Shown here piece after piece: positions 44,150-57,300 of a stretch of 64,000 bases of DNA. The translations under genes were made by a program, and so were the position numbers. The DNA is from Isoetes taiwanensis (Eukaryota; Streptophyta; Lycopodiopsida; Isoetales; Isoetaceae), in contig JAJEKV010000161.1 in NCBI GenBank assembly GCA_021234155.1, forward strand, positions 959,316-1,023,315, read 5' to 3'. Below the pieces are notes generated by a model. That model was given only the letters and a program-made list of their open reading frames with translations. It was not told the DNA's origin and made no database searches. Positions within the stretch are counted from its first letter, which is position 1. Each line of letters begins with the position of its first letter.

Positions 44150-44440
44150 CACTCATATATATACAATTATATGAGCTCTACCAACATGTTGGTAGAGATT
44201 GATCTCAGCCGTCCATCTATGAGATGGACGGTCGAGACGGTGACACCTCATAACTCCCCAAGTAGCCCTCTTGTTGGTAGACATTGAGGTGTCACCCTCG
44301 TGGCCGTTGAATGTGCGAGATCGACGGCCCAGATTTAAAGCCCCTTTATTTGGGGCTTTTGTTCTAGACCATTAGATTTAAGAATTTAATCTGGGCCGTT
44401 CATAAAAAGGTGATCGAAATTAATACCATTAAAAAGGTGG
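44150..44440 (+). repeat. Hairpin block with 22-bp perfect palindrome
   Basis: TACAATTATATGAG starts it. 44176-44197 is CTCTACCAACA followed by its exact complement. CCGTCCATCTA/TGAGATGGACGG (44209-44231) and the AAAGCCCC-TTTATTT-GGGGCTTT hairpin (~44338) follow. Confidence 0.75.
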
Positions 44441-47400
44441 CACCACATTAAATGGTTTTTTTTTACCTTTAGCAGGGCAATTAATAATGCATTTACTACC
44501 CTCAACATGAGGTGGCAATTGCCGCTTAATCTTATTCTAGAAGCTTTAGTGACGTGCCTTCTTCCTCCTTCGTTCTACTCTGCCGAGCTATGGTGAAGCT
44601 AGCGAAAAATGCCAGCAGGGAAAGGGAGCCGTCCTCAGACCCTTTCCTCTAGCAGGTCAAACTCCATGCCTTCTGCATGTTGGGACATAGCCTTGCAATT
44701 AGAACCTTGGCCTGCTGGCTCAAGAAATGCCACAGAATCTGAGAAAATCCTCTGTTCTAACTTGTTTAGATTACTCTTTCTACCAGATCAGGAGACAGAA
44801 AGCAGATCTGGATGTATGAGATTCATCTCGGGTAAGGGAGAGCGACAATTTATGTTTTAGAATGCTGGATTTTGAAAGAGGAAGTGCGTTACAGGGCAAA
44901 GGAGCAATTGGACGGTCACGGAAGCTTGGATTTAGCATTTGAATTAAAAAAATGGGGCCTCAAATTCTGTTTAGAGAGAAACATGGTTGCATTTGCTTGA
45001 TTCAAAGGCAAGCACAGCTGGATTTCGAGGCAAAGGACCGGGATTAGGGATTTTAGTTGGCCATCTTATTAACTGGATAACCCCACACAGAGGCAAGTGA
45101 GAAATTATGAACAGCTTCTATATCTTCAAGATTTTAAAAATTCTTGTGGCTCTGCCATTCAAAATTGGGGTAATATGATGGACGTCCATTGATGCCATAG
45201 ATAGACTACTCTGGAAAGTACAAGGCAGGTCTAAATCATGGTTTTGTTTTTGTTTCTTAATGCATCATGAAGACACTGAAACTTCGGCATAATCGGTCAT
45301 AATCCCCTGTATTTTTTAATCGAAAGCTATTTCTTTGGGCGATGGAGACTATATTTGCAGACCCTAACAATGGGGTATAGAATGGGTCAATCTTGCCTTT
45401 TCGCTTTTATTTCAAAATATCAGATCCAAAATAGTCCGTAAATCGTTGGCTTCATGCTTGCTAAAAAGAGAGAGCACTTTCGGTCGTTTTGCATGGCTTT
45501 CGGTTCTCAAGGGGGCTAGCTCAAAGCATCGATCATTTTCTCCAATAACAAATGTTTTTGACAAAGCGAGACCTTAAAAGAGGAGTTGTCCAATTACGTT
45601 GATGGAGGCCATTAGATTAGACCCCGTAATTTTCGTTTTAACCACGAGCTCTTGCCAAGAAATTGGTTTATTTGAAGAATCAATTTTAAACACAGTCATC
45701 ACTATTTTCTGCACACCCGAGAGAACGAAGTGGCCCATTTTGTTTTTTCCGGGCTCAATTTATCCTTTTCGTTTTGCGGTATGCGCCCCGGTGACGCTTT
45801 CGGTGACGCTTTGGGATGCTTTCGTATACAAAAGAGTTTGCATCCTTCTCGACGAAGTTCTCTAGTTCACCAATGTAGAGCCCGAATAAGGTCACCATGA
45901 CCGTGTTTGAGTGAACGTCTCGTGAGATTAGTCAAAAACTTTGTCTTAAGTTGCCTTTGCTTTGAATGTGCGAGAACATATGTACATGGTAAAACCATGC
46001 CAAGTACAATGTGATTGCTTATTCTTTCTAATTTTTCTTGAGCTCATACTGCAATGCGGATATCGATCAACGATAAAGCGAATAAACCTACACAATATGG
46101 TGAGTATTATGGCCTTAATCTAGATTCCACTTATTGCTATTGGATTAGGTGTATACCATGCGTGCATGATGCTATTTATGAATTCTATGAGCCGTTTCTC
46201 TCGTATGCCACCATCGATATTAATATAATCTTTCTTAGCAATATATACGACTGCATAACATCCTACAAGCATAAACGATAATATCCTACAACGTAATTTG
46301 TGGTCCGGCGAGTAAATTACAGCTCGCTAATGTTTATGAAGTTTTTGCTGTGTAGCTTTGTTGAATGATCTTCTTGAGAAGATTTCAATGGGATCTGCGG
46401 GCCCACCTAAGCCGAGAGGTGTGTTTTTTCGGCAATGGTAAGGTACATGTAAAAAATGACATCTAAAATTGTTGTGTCCTTATAATTGTTCAACTCGCGT
46501 CTCGAGGCAGGCCAAAGTAAGAGGAAAGCAAAACGGAAACACAAACTTATATATCGCTTGAATTTGCGGCGTAAGAAAAAGAGGTAAAGCTGAAGTTTGC
46601 TAGGACAAGTAGATAGGTATTAGCTTTTCTTTATCAATTTTTCATCGCCCGTGACATCAGTAGCTGCAAAAAGGAAATGCAAGGACTGCCTCAGAGATTT
46701 CTTTAATCCACATATATACGTAATTCAACTTGCTTCAAAGAAGAAAATGCCCAAGTGGACATGTTATTGTATGCGCTTTAGTTTTGCGAGAATAGTTTGG
46801 TATAACATTCCCGAGGATGTACCAATAATCGCTACTCTTTTCATGTCTGCAAAGACTTACGGATAGCTGTCTCAATGGCCTTCTTCATGGCAGCTCTTGT
46901 GTTCACCATGTTAAAACTAACCGGTAAGGCTCACATCCGAATGTTGATTTACGTATTTTAACATGTGTCAACAAAGGGAAGGTGCAATTTGGTGACCAAT
47001 TGGTAAACAACAAAATATTGGGTGTCTTTGTTGATTGTATGAATTCATCTTTTGCCCACAAAAGAAAACAAGAAGACACGAATGTTCCTAGCAGTATCTT
47101 TGCTCTCTATCTGAAGCCTTGATGTAGTGTCCCATGCCAAAACTTATACGCATCTTAAAATTTACACGTCTAAGTGTTTGCTTTGCGAGATGTATGCGTT
47201 AGTTGATCTACACATGGATACAACCAACATCAATACTTAACTGAGGTATCTGCAGAGATTCTAAGTGAGGCCGCATGATAAGTAAATATGTTCTCTAATT
47301 TATAAGGTGTTGCAAACTGATTTTGTCATTTCGATTTGCGGGTTTGCTTTTGGAGAGGGCTCAAATATAGGACATGAGGTTCCTATAGTAGGCCGATGTT

Positions 47401-49980
47401 AGCCTAGAGTCCCTGGCAGCTTCTAGAAGTATTGCAATGTCAACTAGGGTCCTTACTAGACTATTGGCACAATTGGGTTGAGGCATGCCACATGTATACC
47501 CAAGCACATCATTGTTTTTAAGATCAATATTTCCAGTTACCTATACAATATCCCCGAACACACTTTGTGCCTACCATGGCAATTATATTTGCGGCTTGAA
47601 GCAAATGTTTGGATGTCAACAGTTTGATAGCGCAATGACAAACTAAGCCCGTGGCATGTTCGATCCTTTGGTGCTTGGACAATATCCTCGGGTTTTCCAA
47701 CACTTCAAAGTGAGGTTCTCAATTCAACCAATCGACGGCCGGGTTGGATGGAGCGTAATGTGCGGTTTGAGCATTGTAACAAGTCCAAATTGCACCAACA
47801 AGAAGTCTAAAGGTGTGCCATTATCCTCTGAATTTGCTAATGTCACGAGGTAATGAAGTATTGCATTGGTGTTAAGTCTTGACTTACTTTGTCACATATT
47901 GCGAGCAAGGATATTACCAAAGGTAGAACCGAAATTCGAAAGTACTTTGCCACTAGATTCAAGCAACCGTTTCATCATTCACGTAAGTAACCGAGTGAGG
48001 ATCATGCTTTGTCGTTCTGGTTATATGGCTGATCCCGGTTATATGGCTGATCGTTTTCGCCCCTTAGGGATGGGTGATTCCGGATCCAGGCTTCTCAATA
48101 TAGGGGATTAGCTCAGAATCCTCACCGTATTATGAGGGAAGTGCTAGCTATCTGAATACATAGAACATGACATACAAATGCTCCAAACGCATTTGTTACA
48201 AAATCATAAACTAGATGCATGCAACATAGCACTTGCCATTTTTTTTACTTCCTAAGGTGCGACACCATTAAATAAGGAGATACTAGTCCTAGAGTGTGAT
48301 GTTTGATGTTTGATAGATGTTTGATGTTGTGCTTTGCTTTTTGTGCACATGCCATCTATGGCATTGCTTTTGCTTCTCTATCCATAAAATAAGTGAGGGA
48401 TTTGCACATTTTTCGACCAAATTGCTTGACAAGTTGGTCTTTGCAATTCTTAATTTATTTCTACTTTTAAATAAATTCCATTTTTTATTGCCCATTATTG
48501 AAACTACACAAGGTATTCTTGAGAATCTAGGTGAATCTTTGTAGAATCTAAAGCGATCTTGGGTAGAGTTATATATCTTGCTAGACATGTTCTTTTGTAC
48601 ATCGAGCATTGCAGACTCTCTGCTTTTCAGTATCAATAGTGAAGAAGCGCATGGTTAAAGACGTTATTTGGCTCAACACTCACCAAGTTGTCAAATTATT
48701 CTGCAAGTTGTGCACTTGTTGGGGATCCTCATCTTCTAGTTCAAGAAATCGGGATTCCAATTGAGGTTGAAAATATAATAGTTCTTCAACGAGTTAACAT
48801 TCAGAATTTGAAAACAAAAGGGATATCGCACACCCCACCGTTGGGAAATATGAAGAGCAATCTTGATATAGCTTTCATATTAGATGTGCTTTACAAGGGA
48901 GTACCAGAGTGTTTTCAAAAATCTTAATAGACTCCTACAAAATTCAGAATCTCTTAAAATATTGGATAGTTTTGGCAGCATTTCAATGTTGTTTTGTTCT
49001 TGTGATTTGGTGTTTAGACTAATGGTAATAGACTAGGTCTACCAACCGTCTATTAAACGATTAAGGTCTTTGCACTGGCATACCTTTTTGTAGTCAGCGC
49101 GTGTTGTTCTTTAGGCTTATTTCGTTCGATGGCAACATACCCCATATGATCATAGGATCATTAGTATAGAGAAATAGAGCTCGTTGCTAAGATCTTTATG
49201 ATAATTTCCTCATACAGTGTCTATAGAACTCCTTGCTAAGACTTCATCGTAAATTCCCCATGCAGGTATTTCTATCACAAATGACCAGTTGACTTGACAC
49301 ACTAATGTTCGAGAAATACATAATAGCATGCTATTAGATTATAAGTGTTTCTAAACAATTTCTTTCAGTCCGCAGAAATTGATACTGTCGACCTAACTTT
49401 TAGCTTTCTTCGTTTGACAAACATTTTTTTTATTGCATCTAAAGTTGCGATTCATGAAGGAAAGACAATATCAATAAACCCCTTAGTGTAATCCCCCATT
49501 TGGCAAGGATTTTGATGGAGATACACTAAAGATGGTCCCATTCAACAAACTTTCAACATCATTTGCCCATGAAATTGAATCATTCTTATTATGTGGATGA
49601 AGAAGTTCTAATATACAATGGTGAACTTTTGACTGCTAGAAGTCCTATGACTACATGATACGAGAAATACTACAAAGTTGTATCAAAATATATGGCAATG
49701 TTAACCGATGCAACTTTCACTATAAATTATTCAAATTTAATTCTTGACAGTAATAGACATTCATCTTTACGCCAATTTTTTATGTCATGCTAGACAAATC
49801 AAATGCGACTCTTTGAGTTTGATTCAAATTTAACTCGACTATTCACCGAGAGGTATTAATAAACAATGGTGACCTTCATCGAATGACTATTTTGCGAGGA
49901 ATTGAGCTTAAATATTCGCGTCTTCAGACTAAATGCATACTGAACTTTTCGCACTGATCTGCTTAATCTCGAACTTTATT
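44441..49980. other. ~5.5 kb without a recognisable gene
   Basis: Frames of 60-115 codons exist on both strands, none with a domain I can name. The ATGCCAGCAGGGAAAGGGAG frame at 44609-44860 has Ser/Pro-rich, coding-like composition, and a frame at 47656-47853 begins FDPLVLGQYPRVFQ, loosely like a GH1 motif but unsupported. A decayed gene with introns is possible. Confidence 0.4.
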
Positions 49981-49984
49981 CCTC

Positions 49985-50450
49985 GTCGTTCATCAGCCAT
50001 AATTGATAAACCCATTGATAGTACAAAAACTTGTATATATACAATTATATTATGGGTCCTATGGGGGGTTGAAAGTTTGTAGAGATTCATCCTGGCCGTC
50101 GATTTTCTGAGGTGTCGCGACAATAGCCCTTGGATTTGATGGGGGGGCATGCATGGGGCATGGATGGGGCATGCACCCCATCCCTGGGCCGTCGATCGGG
50201 CACGTGAGAAATCGTGGCCCTTGATTTTAAGGTTAAGGAAGGTGCAAGGAAATTGTTAATAGATTGATCTCGGCCGTCCATCTCTAAGATGGACGGTTCA
50301 GACGGTGACACTTCAAACAACCCCAAGCAGCCCCCTTTATTTGGGGCTTTTGATGTGGCCCGTTAGATCTAGGGATTCAATTGGGGCTTTTTATGTAGAC
50401 CGTCCATCCTGAAATTAGGGCATTTTATATTTAATGTTTATTAAATATTG
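49985..50450 (+). repeat. Terminus T1 (minus) abutting hairpin-rich copy D (plus)
   Basis: AGTACAAAAACTTG, then TATATA, then CAATTATATTATGGGTCC: two families meet with only one short TA spacer. Copy D matches copy A through GGTGCAAGGAAATTG and the GCCCC-TTTATTT-GGGGC hairpin. Another such hairpin is at ~50551-50575. Confidence 0.8.
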
Positions 50451-50579
50451 GATGTGCAAGGAAATGTAAGGAAATTGTATTACATTTAATATGGGGTGAG
50501 GTGGCACTGGCAGCAATTAAGCATCATTAATTACATTGTTAATATGAAAAGCCCCTTTATTTGGGGCTTTTCATATCGG

Positions 50580-51307
50580 CCGTCCATTTTATCTAGACCC
50601 ATTGATGTGTAGCATTGCTCTTCCGTCTCCCCCGCACCAACTAGTCGCCATGGCCTCTAAGGTAAAGTTCGGGTCCTCTATTATGATGAAATGCGGCATT
50701 TTGTTTCTATTTACAGCGGCAAGATGATATGGCAGGATTGTTTAAAAAAAGGAGTGCCGGCATTGATCCGGATTGGGTTACGCAAGCGGATGCTCGGATT
50801 TGTATGGGATGCGATGCTTTCGGATTTGTATGGGAACCCTAAGCGGTGACCAGCTTTGCCGGATTCGAATCATAGGAAATAGGTTTTTTGGGTTTATTTA
50901 GTATCCGGGAAAATGGATTTCGGCTTCAACTTGGTGACAATTTTACTCGGTTTTAAAACTTAAGCCTTTCACATTAATGTTTATCTTTCAGGAATGACGA
51001 ACTAGGCTTACTGTGTAAACCGTCTATTGACAATTTTTTCATTTTTGTTCTTTGCTCTTTGGTTCCATGGTACTTTGATATTTGGTCTGGCGAAAGCAGG
51101 TTTATTATGTTTCCAAAGGAAATTTTTGAGATCCGATAAACGATATTCCACCGTAAAAAATCACTATGAGATTATATCAATGCAAATTCCTTGGTAAAGG
51201 AAGGCCGGGGCCTAATTTGGTCGCCACAAAGCCGAAGGTAACGTTTTTCCCCCGCCCTAAATTTCGATGCGTAAGCGGGGCCCTTTCATGCTTGAACATT
51301 TGGGATT
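50580..51307. other. Unrecognised stretch before the PPR fragment
   Basis: An ATGGCCTCTAAGGTAAAGTT frame at 50650 could be a start followed by a GTAAAG donor, but nothing downstream supports it. Words rich in GG/CG are frequent. Confidence 0.3.
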
Positions 51308-51700
51308 GCACGGGAGATCTTTGACAAGCTTCAGTTCGAGATGATGTCTCTTGGACACAAATTATGGTGGGTTTTGTTGAAGGTGAGTTTGGACACAAAG
51401 CAATGAAGTTATTTGAAGAAATGAACACGGAGGATGTTTTTTCTCGATGATGTCATCTTGGCTGCCGGTCTAAACCTTTGCGGGAGCATAGGAGCCATAG
51501 AGAAGGGTCGAGAAATCCACTCTCGGCTTATCCGGCAAGGGTTTGAAAGCAATTTATCTCTTGGCAACTCCCTAATTGGTATGTATGCCGATTGTGGTTC
51601 ACTTATAGAGGCATTTGTAGTTTTTGATGATCTACCAGTTCTACCGGTTCGTGACAGTTTACCGGTTCGTGCCATATATCAGCTGGACGCCACTTTGTTA
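51308..51700 (+). pseudogene. PPR protein fragment (PLS type), frameshifted
   Basis: Consecutive PPR motifs can be read across frames: AREIFDKLQ, then DDVSWTQIMVGFVEGEFGHK and AMKLFEEMNTEDV. After a frameshift in a T run (~51434) come FLDDVILAAGLNLCGSIGAI, EKGREIHSRLIRQGFESN, LSLGNSLIGMYADCGSLIEA and FVVFDDLPV. The alternating L/S/P motif wording is that of plant organellar RNA-binding PPR proteins. At least two frameshifts are needed, there is no start, no targeting peptide and no E/DYW end, and the reading collapses after ~51650 in a short repeat. A remnant or a captured piece; not functional. Confidence 0.8.
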
Positions 51701-52209
51701 ACTTTATTCAACATGGCGGGCTTTTGAAATATCTAAGAGGGTTTTGAAAAATCAGATCTACGGTTAATCTTTGCGCGGCCGGGATTCATTGATGATGAGG
51801 TGGGAACTACAGTTTGATGGCGTTCTACTTGTGTGCAAGAGGTTATGTCTACTTGTGTGCAAGAGCTTATGTCGTGCGCGCACTATTTCTAGATGCGTCC
51901 CTTTCTTTTTGCTCGTTGCTCAATTTAGGATAGTTTAAATTTATTTTAGACCTCATCAGAAAAATGGGCATAACTCCCATAAACAAGCTCCATTTTCGGT
52001 GCGAGAACATGCGTTGGAAAGGTTGGAGAAAGATCTACAAATGATCTTAGGTGTATATTTTTCAGATTCGTAGCAGAAATGGTGCAAAAACAATAAAAAC
52101 GTCTATGCTATATCCAGATAGTTCTTGCAGCAAAACTTTGAAAGCTGATTGGCATTACTTCTCTATAATGATCTCCCTATTATAATGATCTCCCTATGCT
52201 TTCATAAGT

Positions 52210-52674
52210 TCACGCCTTTACAGATGAAGTCCGAGCCTCCTCTTGAAATGGGCCTGAGCTCGTTTCTTCTTCCGGGCTTCCACCATAAGAGCGGTTCCAC
52301 GGATTTTCGTAAGCGACATGTATGTTCTTTCGCCTTGCAAATTCTTTTTTACCGTAATCTATAATATTTTCTGATTCTTCTAACAATGTGTTGAAAACTC
52401 TGCGAGAAACAAGGCGGCAATTTTCGCATCCCGAAATCTCAAGATTGGACAACCCAAGATGTCGCGCCCAAAGGCGTTTCTTAGCCTTGTCGGCTTTAGA
52501 TGCCAACAAGCCTATTATTGGATCATCCCGAGCATTCCTAGCAAAGTGTAAGTCACTTATTAGGGGAAATTTATGAAGCTTGACGTCATTCAAGAGGATG
52601 CTAAGGTAGATGAGCATGAGGCACCTCTTTGATCCGCCAAGAAGGTTCCCAAGCCAATCGGCGGTGTCAGTCAA
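52210..52674 (-). CDS. Hypothetical 154-codon frame
   Basis: Minus frame with a coding-like middle (ARDDPIIGLLASKADKAKKR) and a basic N-terminal half. It has no transmembrane segment or domain I recognise. The plus strand also has open frames here, so strand choice is uncertain. Confidence 0.2.
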   Translation of the reverse strand: MTDTADWLGNLLGGSKRCLMLIYLSILLNDVKLHKFPLISDLHFARNARDDPIIGLLASKADKAKKRLWARHLGLSNLEISGCENCRLVSRRVFNTLLEESENIIDYGKKEFARRKNIHVAYENPWNRSYGGSPEEETSSGPFQEEARTSSVKA

Positions 52675-52715
52675 GAAAGATATTCATGCAAGGGACTCAC
52701 TTCTTCATTGACAAG

Positions 52716-53760
52716 GTTTGTCGGGAATATCCTTCTTTCATATTTTGAATTTGAGTGCATTTCAAGTTTATGCATTTCAAGTTTTCGTTTGTGGTTACAT
52801 CTAATCGCCTTTTGTGCAGGGAATAACCAGATTGCCTTTTTTGTCTGCGGGAATAACCCAGATAGACACATTTAATTGGTGTGCCATGTAGGATTGCAAG
52901 CTAGTTTTAACACACCATCGCCCCATAATCGTTTGCTAGAGGTCCTTTTAACTTCCACGGAGTTAGTATAAGTTTTTATGCCCATGAGGAAAATGTCTTT
53001 GTCAAGAGAAATGGGCATGCACGCACACTATCAAAAGTCCGCTTACGATTGGACATGTGACCGATTATGGGCTTTTGCGGCTCTTCAAGCTCTGAGATCT
53101 AGTGGAGATTAATAGAATGTTGGTTTTAAAATTATGGTTGGAGCCTCACGTGAAGAACTTACGCTTTATTATAACGATTTTGTTTGTTGACAGGTCCACG
53201 GATGTTAAGAGGCTTGCGGGAATATCCTTGACAAAGTCCACCGGATGTTAAGAGGTTTGTCGGGAATATCCTTCTTTCATATTTTGAATTTGAGTGCATT
53301 TCAAGTTTATGCATTTCAAGTTTCGTTTGTGGTCCATTCGATCCGCCTTTTGTCCGGGAATAACCAGATTGCCTTTTGTCCCGCAGGAATAACCGGATAG
53401 ACACATTTAATTGGTGTGCCATGTAGGATTGCAAGCTAGTTTTAACACACCATGCGCCCCATAATCGTTTGCTAGAGGTCCTTTTAACTTCACGGAGTTA
53501 GTATAAGTTTTTATGCCCATGAGGAAAATGTCTTTGTCAAGAGAAATGGGCATGCCCGCACACTATCAAAAGTCCGGCTCGATTGGACATGTGACCAGAT
53601 TATGGGCTTTTTGCGGCTCTTCAAGCTACGAGATCTAGTGGAGATTAATAGAATGTTGGTTTTAAAATTATGGTTGGAGCCTCACATGAAGAACTTCGCT
53701 TTATTATAACGATTTTGTTTGTTGACGGTCCCACCGGATGTTAAGAGGCTTGTGGACCTC
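52716..53760 (+). repeat. ~539-bp direct tandem duplication
   Basis: GTTTGTCGGGAATATCCTTC through GTTGACaGGTCCACCGGATG occurs at 52716 and 53255. Differences are mostly single-base indels in GC words (for example ACCATCGCCCC/ACCATGCGCCCC). A PPR-like or other coding origin is not evident. Confidence 0.85.
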
Positions 53761-53836
53761 ATTGGCATCACATCCATCGAAGAGGTGAATTCTTTTCAAG
53801 ATATCCATTTAAGATGTATCCGCTTCTTCTTCCAAG

Positions 53837-54310
53837 TTGTGTTCACATAGTTTTTGCCTCTTTAACTCTTCCCATGCGGATGTGCTAAACCGGTTTCCGG
53901 ACATCGACTTGCTTGAAATATGCTTGTTGATAAGCTCATCCCGGAGGTACTATGGTTTTATTTATAATGCCATTACTTTGTGTCAAAATGGATCTGAATT
54001 GCATTCTAATGCGGTGAGAGATACTTTCAACCGTGACACAAACCGCCTCCGTCTGCTCTTGCATCTAAGGTTTCGAGCCCAATGTCTTGGACTTAAGTTT
54101 ATGCGTTTTAGCATTCATTATGGTTTTGGTAAATGGGACCTTATGCTTGCATGTTTGCAGGTTCAAGGGTGGGTTATTCAATCATGCATTGGAGGATCTA
54201 CTATCAATCCAACATTAATTCATTCTCTTTACGGTGCATTTCGTAGTACTATTCATTTAACATTTGGGCCACGATCACAACATGTACTTGAAGCCCTTCT
54301 CGCAGCCTAA
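53837..54310 (+). CDS. Hypothetical 157-codon frame
   Basis: The frame includes DVLNRFPDIDLLEICLLISS, AVRDTFNRDTNRLRLLLHLR and QVQGWVIQSCIGGSTINPTL. Length and composition are better than chance, but I recognise no family. GTAACGATT 45 bp beyond the stop and GCAG sequences nearby leave open an intron-containing gene. Confidence 0.25.
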   Translation: MCSHSFCLFNSSHADVLNRFPDIDLLEICLLISSSRRYYGFIYNAITLCQNGSELHSNAVRDTFNRDTNRLRLLLHLRFRAQCLGLKFMRFSIHYGFGKWDLMLACLQVQGWVIQSCIGGSTINPTLIHSLYGAFRSTIHLTFGPRSQHVLEALLAA

Positions 54311-57300
54311 TCCTCAAACTGTTGATACTGATCGTTCAGAGAGTATCCCTATAAAAGGTAACGATTTGTCCACCTTTTGCATTCACGAGTATGTCGCCGA
54401 TTATTTTTAGAAATGCGAAGCTTCATGTGAAGGAAGGTTGCAAAGAAAATGTTGACGTACATGACTAGCATATGCCGCTATTTGCATTTAGTTTCGTCTT
54501 TAACATTGTCTACTGCGGAGATTCATGAATCTTGGTCCGGGTCGGTCCAAAAACAGGTTCGACCCTTCAAATTTGTGATTTAATTGGGACAAACAAGGGG
54601 CAAATTCATTGATCGCCGCCGCAAAAGAGATTGACAAGGGACAATGTAAGTTAAGGCTTTACTTTTAGATTTGATGGGGCACTATCACGCCAAGAAATCC
54701 CGGGAAAAAATACCAAATTCGGGATTGCCACATAGGAGATCTGCATTTTTTTGCATCCGTTGGTAAGTCACAAAAATTTCTTTTAGTTATTCTTGGCAAA
54801 AAAATGATCTTGACCAACTAGGGAAATCACAAAGGTTGTCTTTGCATCGAGGGACAAATGAGGTCGGACGCAATCTTAAGAGGAGGGAAAGAAAAATCAA
54901 GAAAATGAGGTGTAAATTGGAAGATAAGTTGGAACCGCAGACTCTTATCAAGAGTCTTGCTTCGAAGCTATTCATAGACATAAACTGAAGACAAAGCGCC
55001 CTGTCTTAGCAAAATTTGAACTGGAAAAAAGGAACCCGTATAAAATTGTCAAACCCCATGGCCACAATGTCGACCATTAACTCGCTTGAGAGATTATAGG
55101 TTTAGTTTGTTTTCCTATCATCGACTTGGAGCTAATGACCACTTATTATTGCTAAAATGTGGCGAACGATCCGAGGCATAGAGGAAAACCAGAAATCTCG
55201 TCGGTCCAAACTATCGATTGCCAACGACAAAGTGCTTCTTCTTGCGGGGCTCTCATTGGATGCACGGTTTGATTCGACATCCTTGCGGCGGTTTCTAAAG
55301 TAAATGAAAGCGTGTACCTTCTTGCTTGAGAAATTTGTGCAAAATGTGGTGTCTGGTTTATCTCGTTACATTGTTTTATTTATCTCAATTCCATAAGCTC
55401 GAAATGCTTGAGACTTTGGCTTAATTAAAGAGACAATCATGAAACATCTCGTATAATAACTTCAAACGCAGTGATGCTTTTATTATTGCGAACCGCTTTA
55501 TTTTGTGTAACATGTGCGATTATTCTTGTCTCTACAAATTGCTCATACTTGATATCACTATATCATCAATTTGTTTTATCCCAATTTACCATTGTGGAAA
55601 AGTTCAGATATTGATGAACAAGGTGATTCCATCTTTAGCCAAGTGAAGGTATTTGCAGATACGTCCAAAAAACATGTGAGGAGGTTGCTCAGATATTTAA
55701 AATAACATCCAGTATTCGAATGGAATTAAATTCCTATGTAATGAACCTGATTAAGTTGGAGTTCCTCTAGCTTGTCCTGCTCTACAGGAGGAGTTAGAAA
55801 CTAGAACCAAGTCTGCCTATGGCTTCAACTACTTGCCTTTTGTTAGGAATTCTCTAGCCAGACTCAAGCTTGCATATCGTGTCCTTTGCTGATGGTATTT
55901 TTAAATTGTGTAATTGTAGGGCCCTTGCTCATGTTATGGATTCTGAGATCAGCTCTCACAGAGCAGCATAGAAGAAACGAGAGCCCATAATGAAACTTGT
56001 GACCTCTTCAAGGTCTTACTGCTAATACGTGTACATAACGATGAAGTGAGTAATTAAACAGCCGATTTGGAATGTAAGCCTCCCAGATCTCGCATGTCCC
56101 AGCAAACATGAATTATTTTTCCTCGTAACAATGCATATTTGGACAACAAAAGGATGACATTGATGAACGTAAATAGTTTGTATAGATTATGCTTCTTTGC
56201 ATACTGATTTTTTATATATGGTCGGGTCTGAGGCTATAGTTCAAGATGTCTGCTGCAATGGTGGATATTGAAGGCTATGAAGCCTTGCCCCTGTCTTCTA
56301 TAATAAGGTACACACCGAAGTAATTTCTTTCGATGTAAGGTCATGCATTAGTGGCTCCAAGTGTAATATGTTTAAGCTATTGGAATTTTGGGGATTGTGA
56401 GAGTCAAAAGTTATAGAGCATCACCCGATGTTTACTGTGGCATGCGATTACATCTATAAGCTGGAAGTATTAAATGGGGATTTTAAATTGTAAAAGAAGC
56501 AGATATCATCTGTTGTGTTTCCATTGCAAAAAGTTGTTCGATATTACATATCATTCAGAGCAAAATGCAAGTGGAGATGTTTCCTTTCTACTTGTCAATG
56601 ATTCTCGCTTTCGGTTTTCAGCAGATGATGCATCGGTCAAATGGATGAGTTCCACGGTTTGCCAGTATTTTGTGCAACGAATAAGCTGTTTAAGTGCACC
56701 AGGTTTACCTTTAAAAGTTGGGCTCAGTTCAAAGTCGGTCATAATTTTGACTGACAACGACTGGTGCATAGAGTAACATTCCTGTAACTCGTTAATCTCA
56801 ACTTTGTTGTTTATCTGTATGAGCTTATAGACGGGAGTTGGAAGGTTGGATAAAATTGAATCTCAAGCTACATAACCTTGAAAAACGCAAGTAGAAAAGT
56901 TGGTTGGTAAGGGAGTAAAACATGCCATAATTAATGGGAAATTCTTAAAGAGAAATAGTCTCCTATGGGGTAAATATGATAATTGAAACGTAATTTTTTT
57001 CTGAAACATAAGTGGGGTTATAACAATAATCCATAAATACAGAAGAGTTGGTACAGAAACAATCAATTTATTATTATGTACAATTTGCGAGATTGTAGAG
57101 GCCTCTAAATGAAGCTTGCCCGGGTGAAATGCTAAAAAGGCTAGTCACAGCTTGCTTTTATGTAATCGCGACTTGTGTGTTGCTGCAAGTAAAACTTCTC
57201 TCTAGATTTGGTTATCCTAGGATAAATCGACATGCAAACTCTATCATCTCCGAGAAGTTAAGGATATATAATGGCTCGGGGAAAACTTTTGCAACTTGGA

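Noticed and set aside
47656-47853. GH1 beta-glucosidase fragment (FDPLVLGQYPRVFQ)
   Set aside because: Only one short motif fits; no catalytic motifs or neighbouring exons were found.
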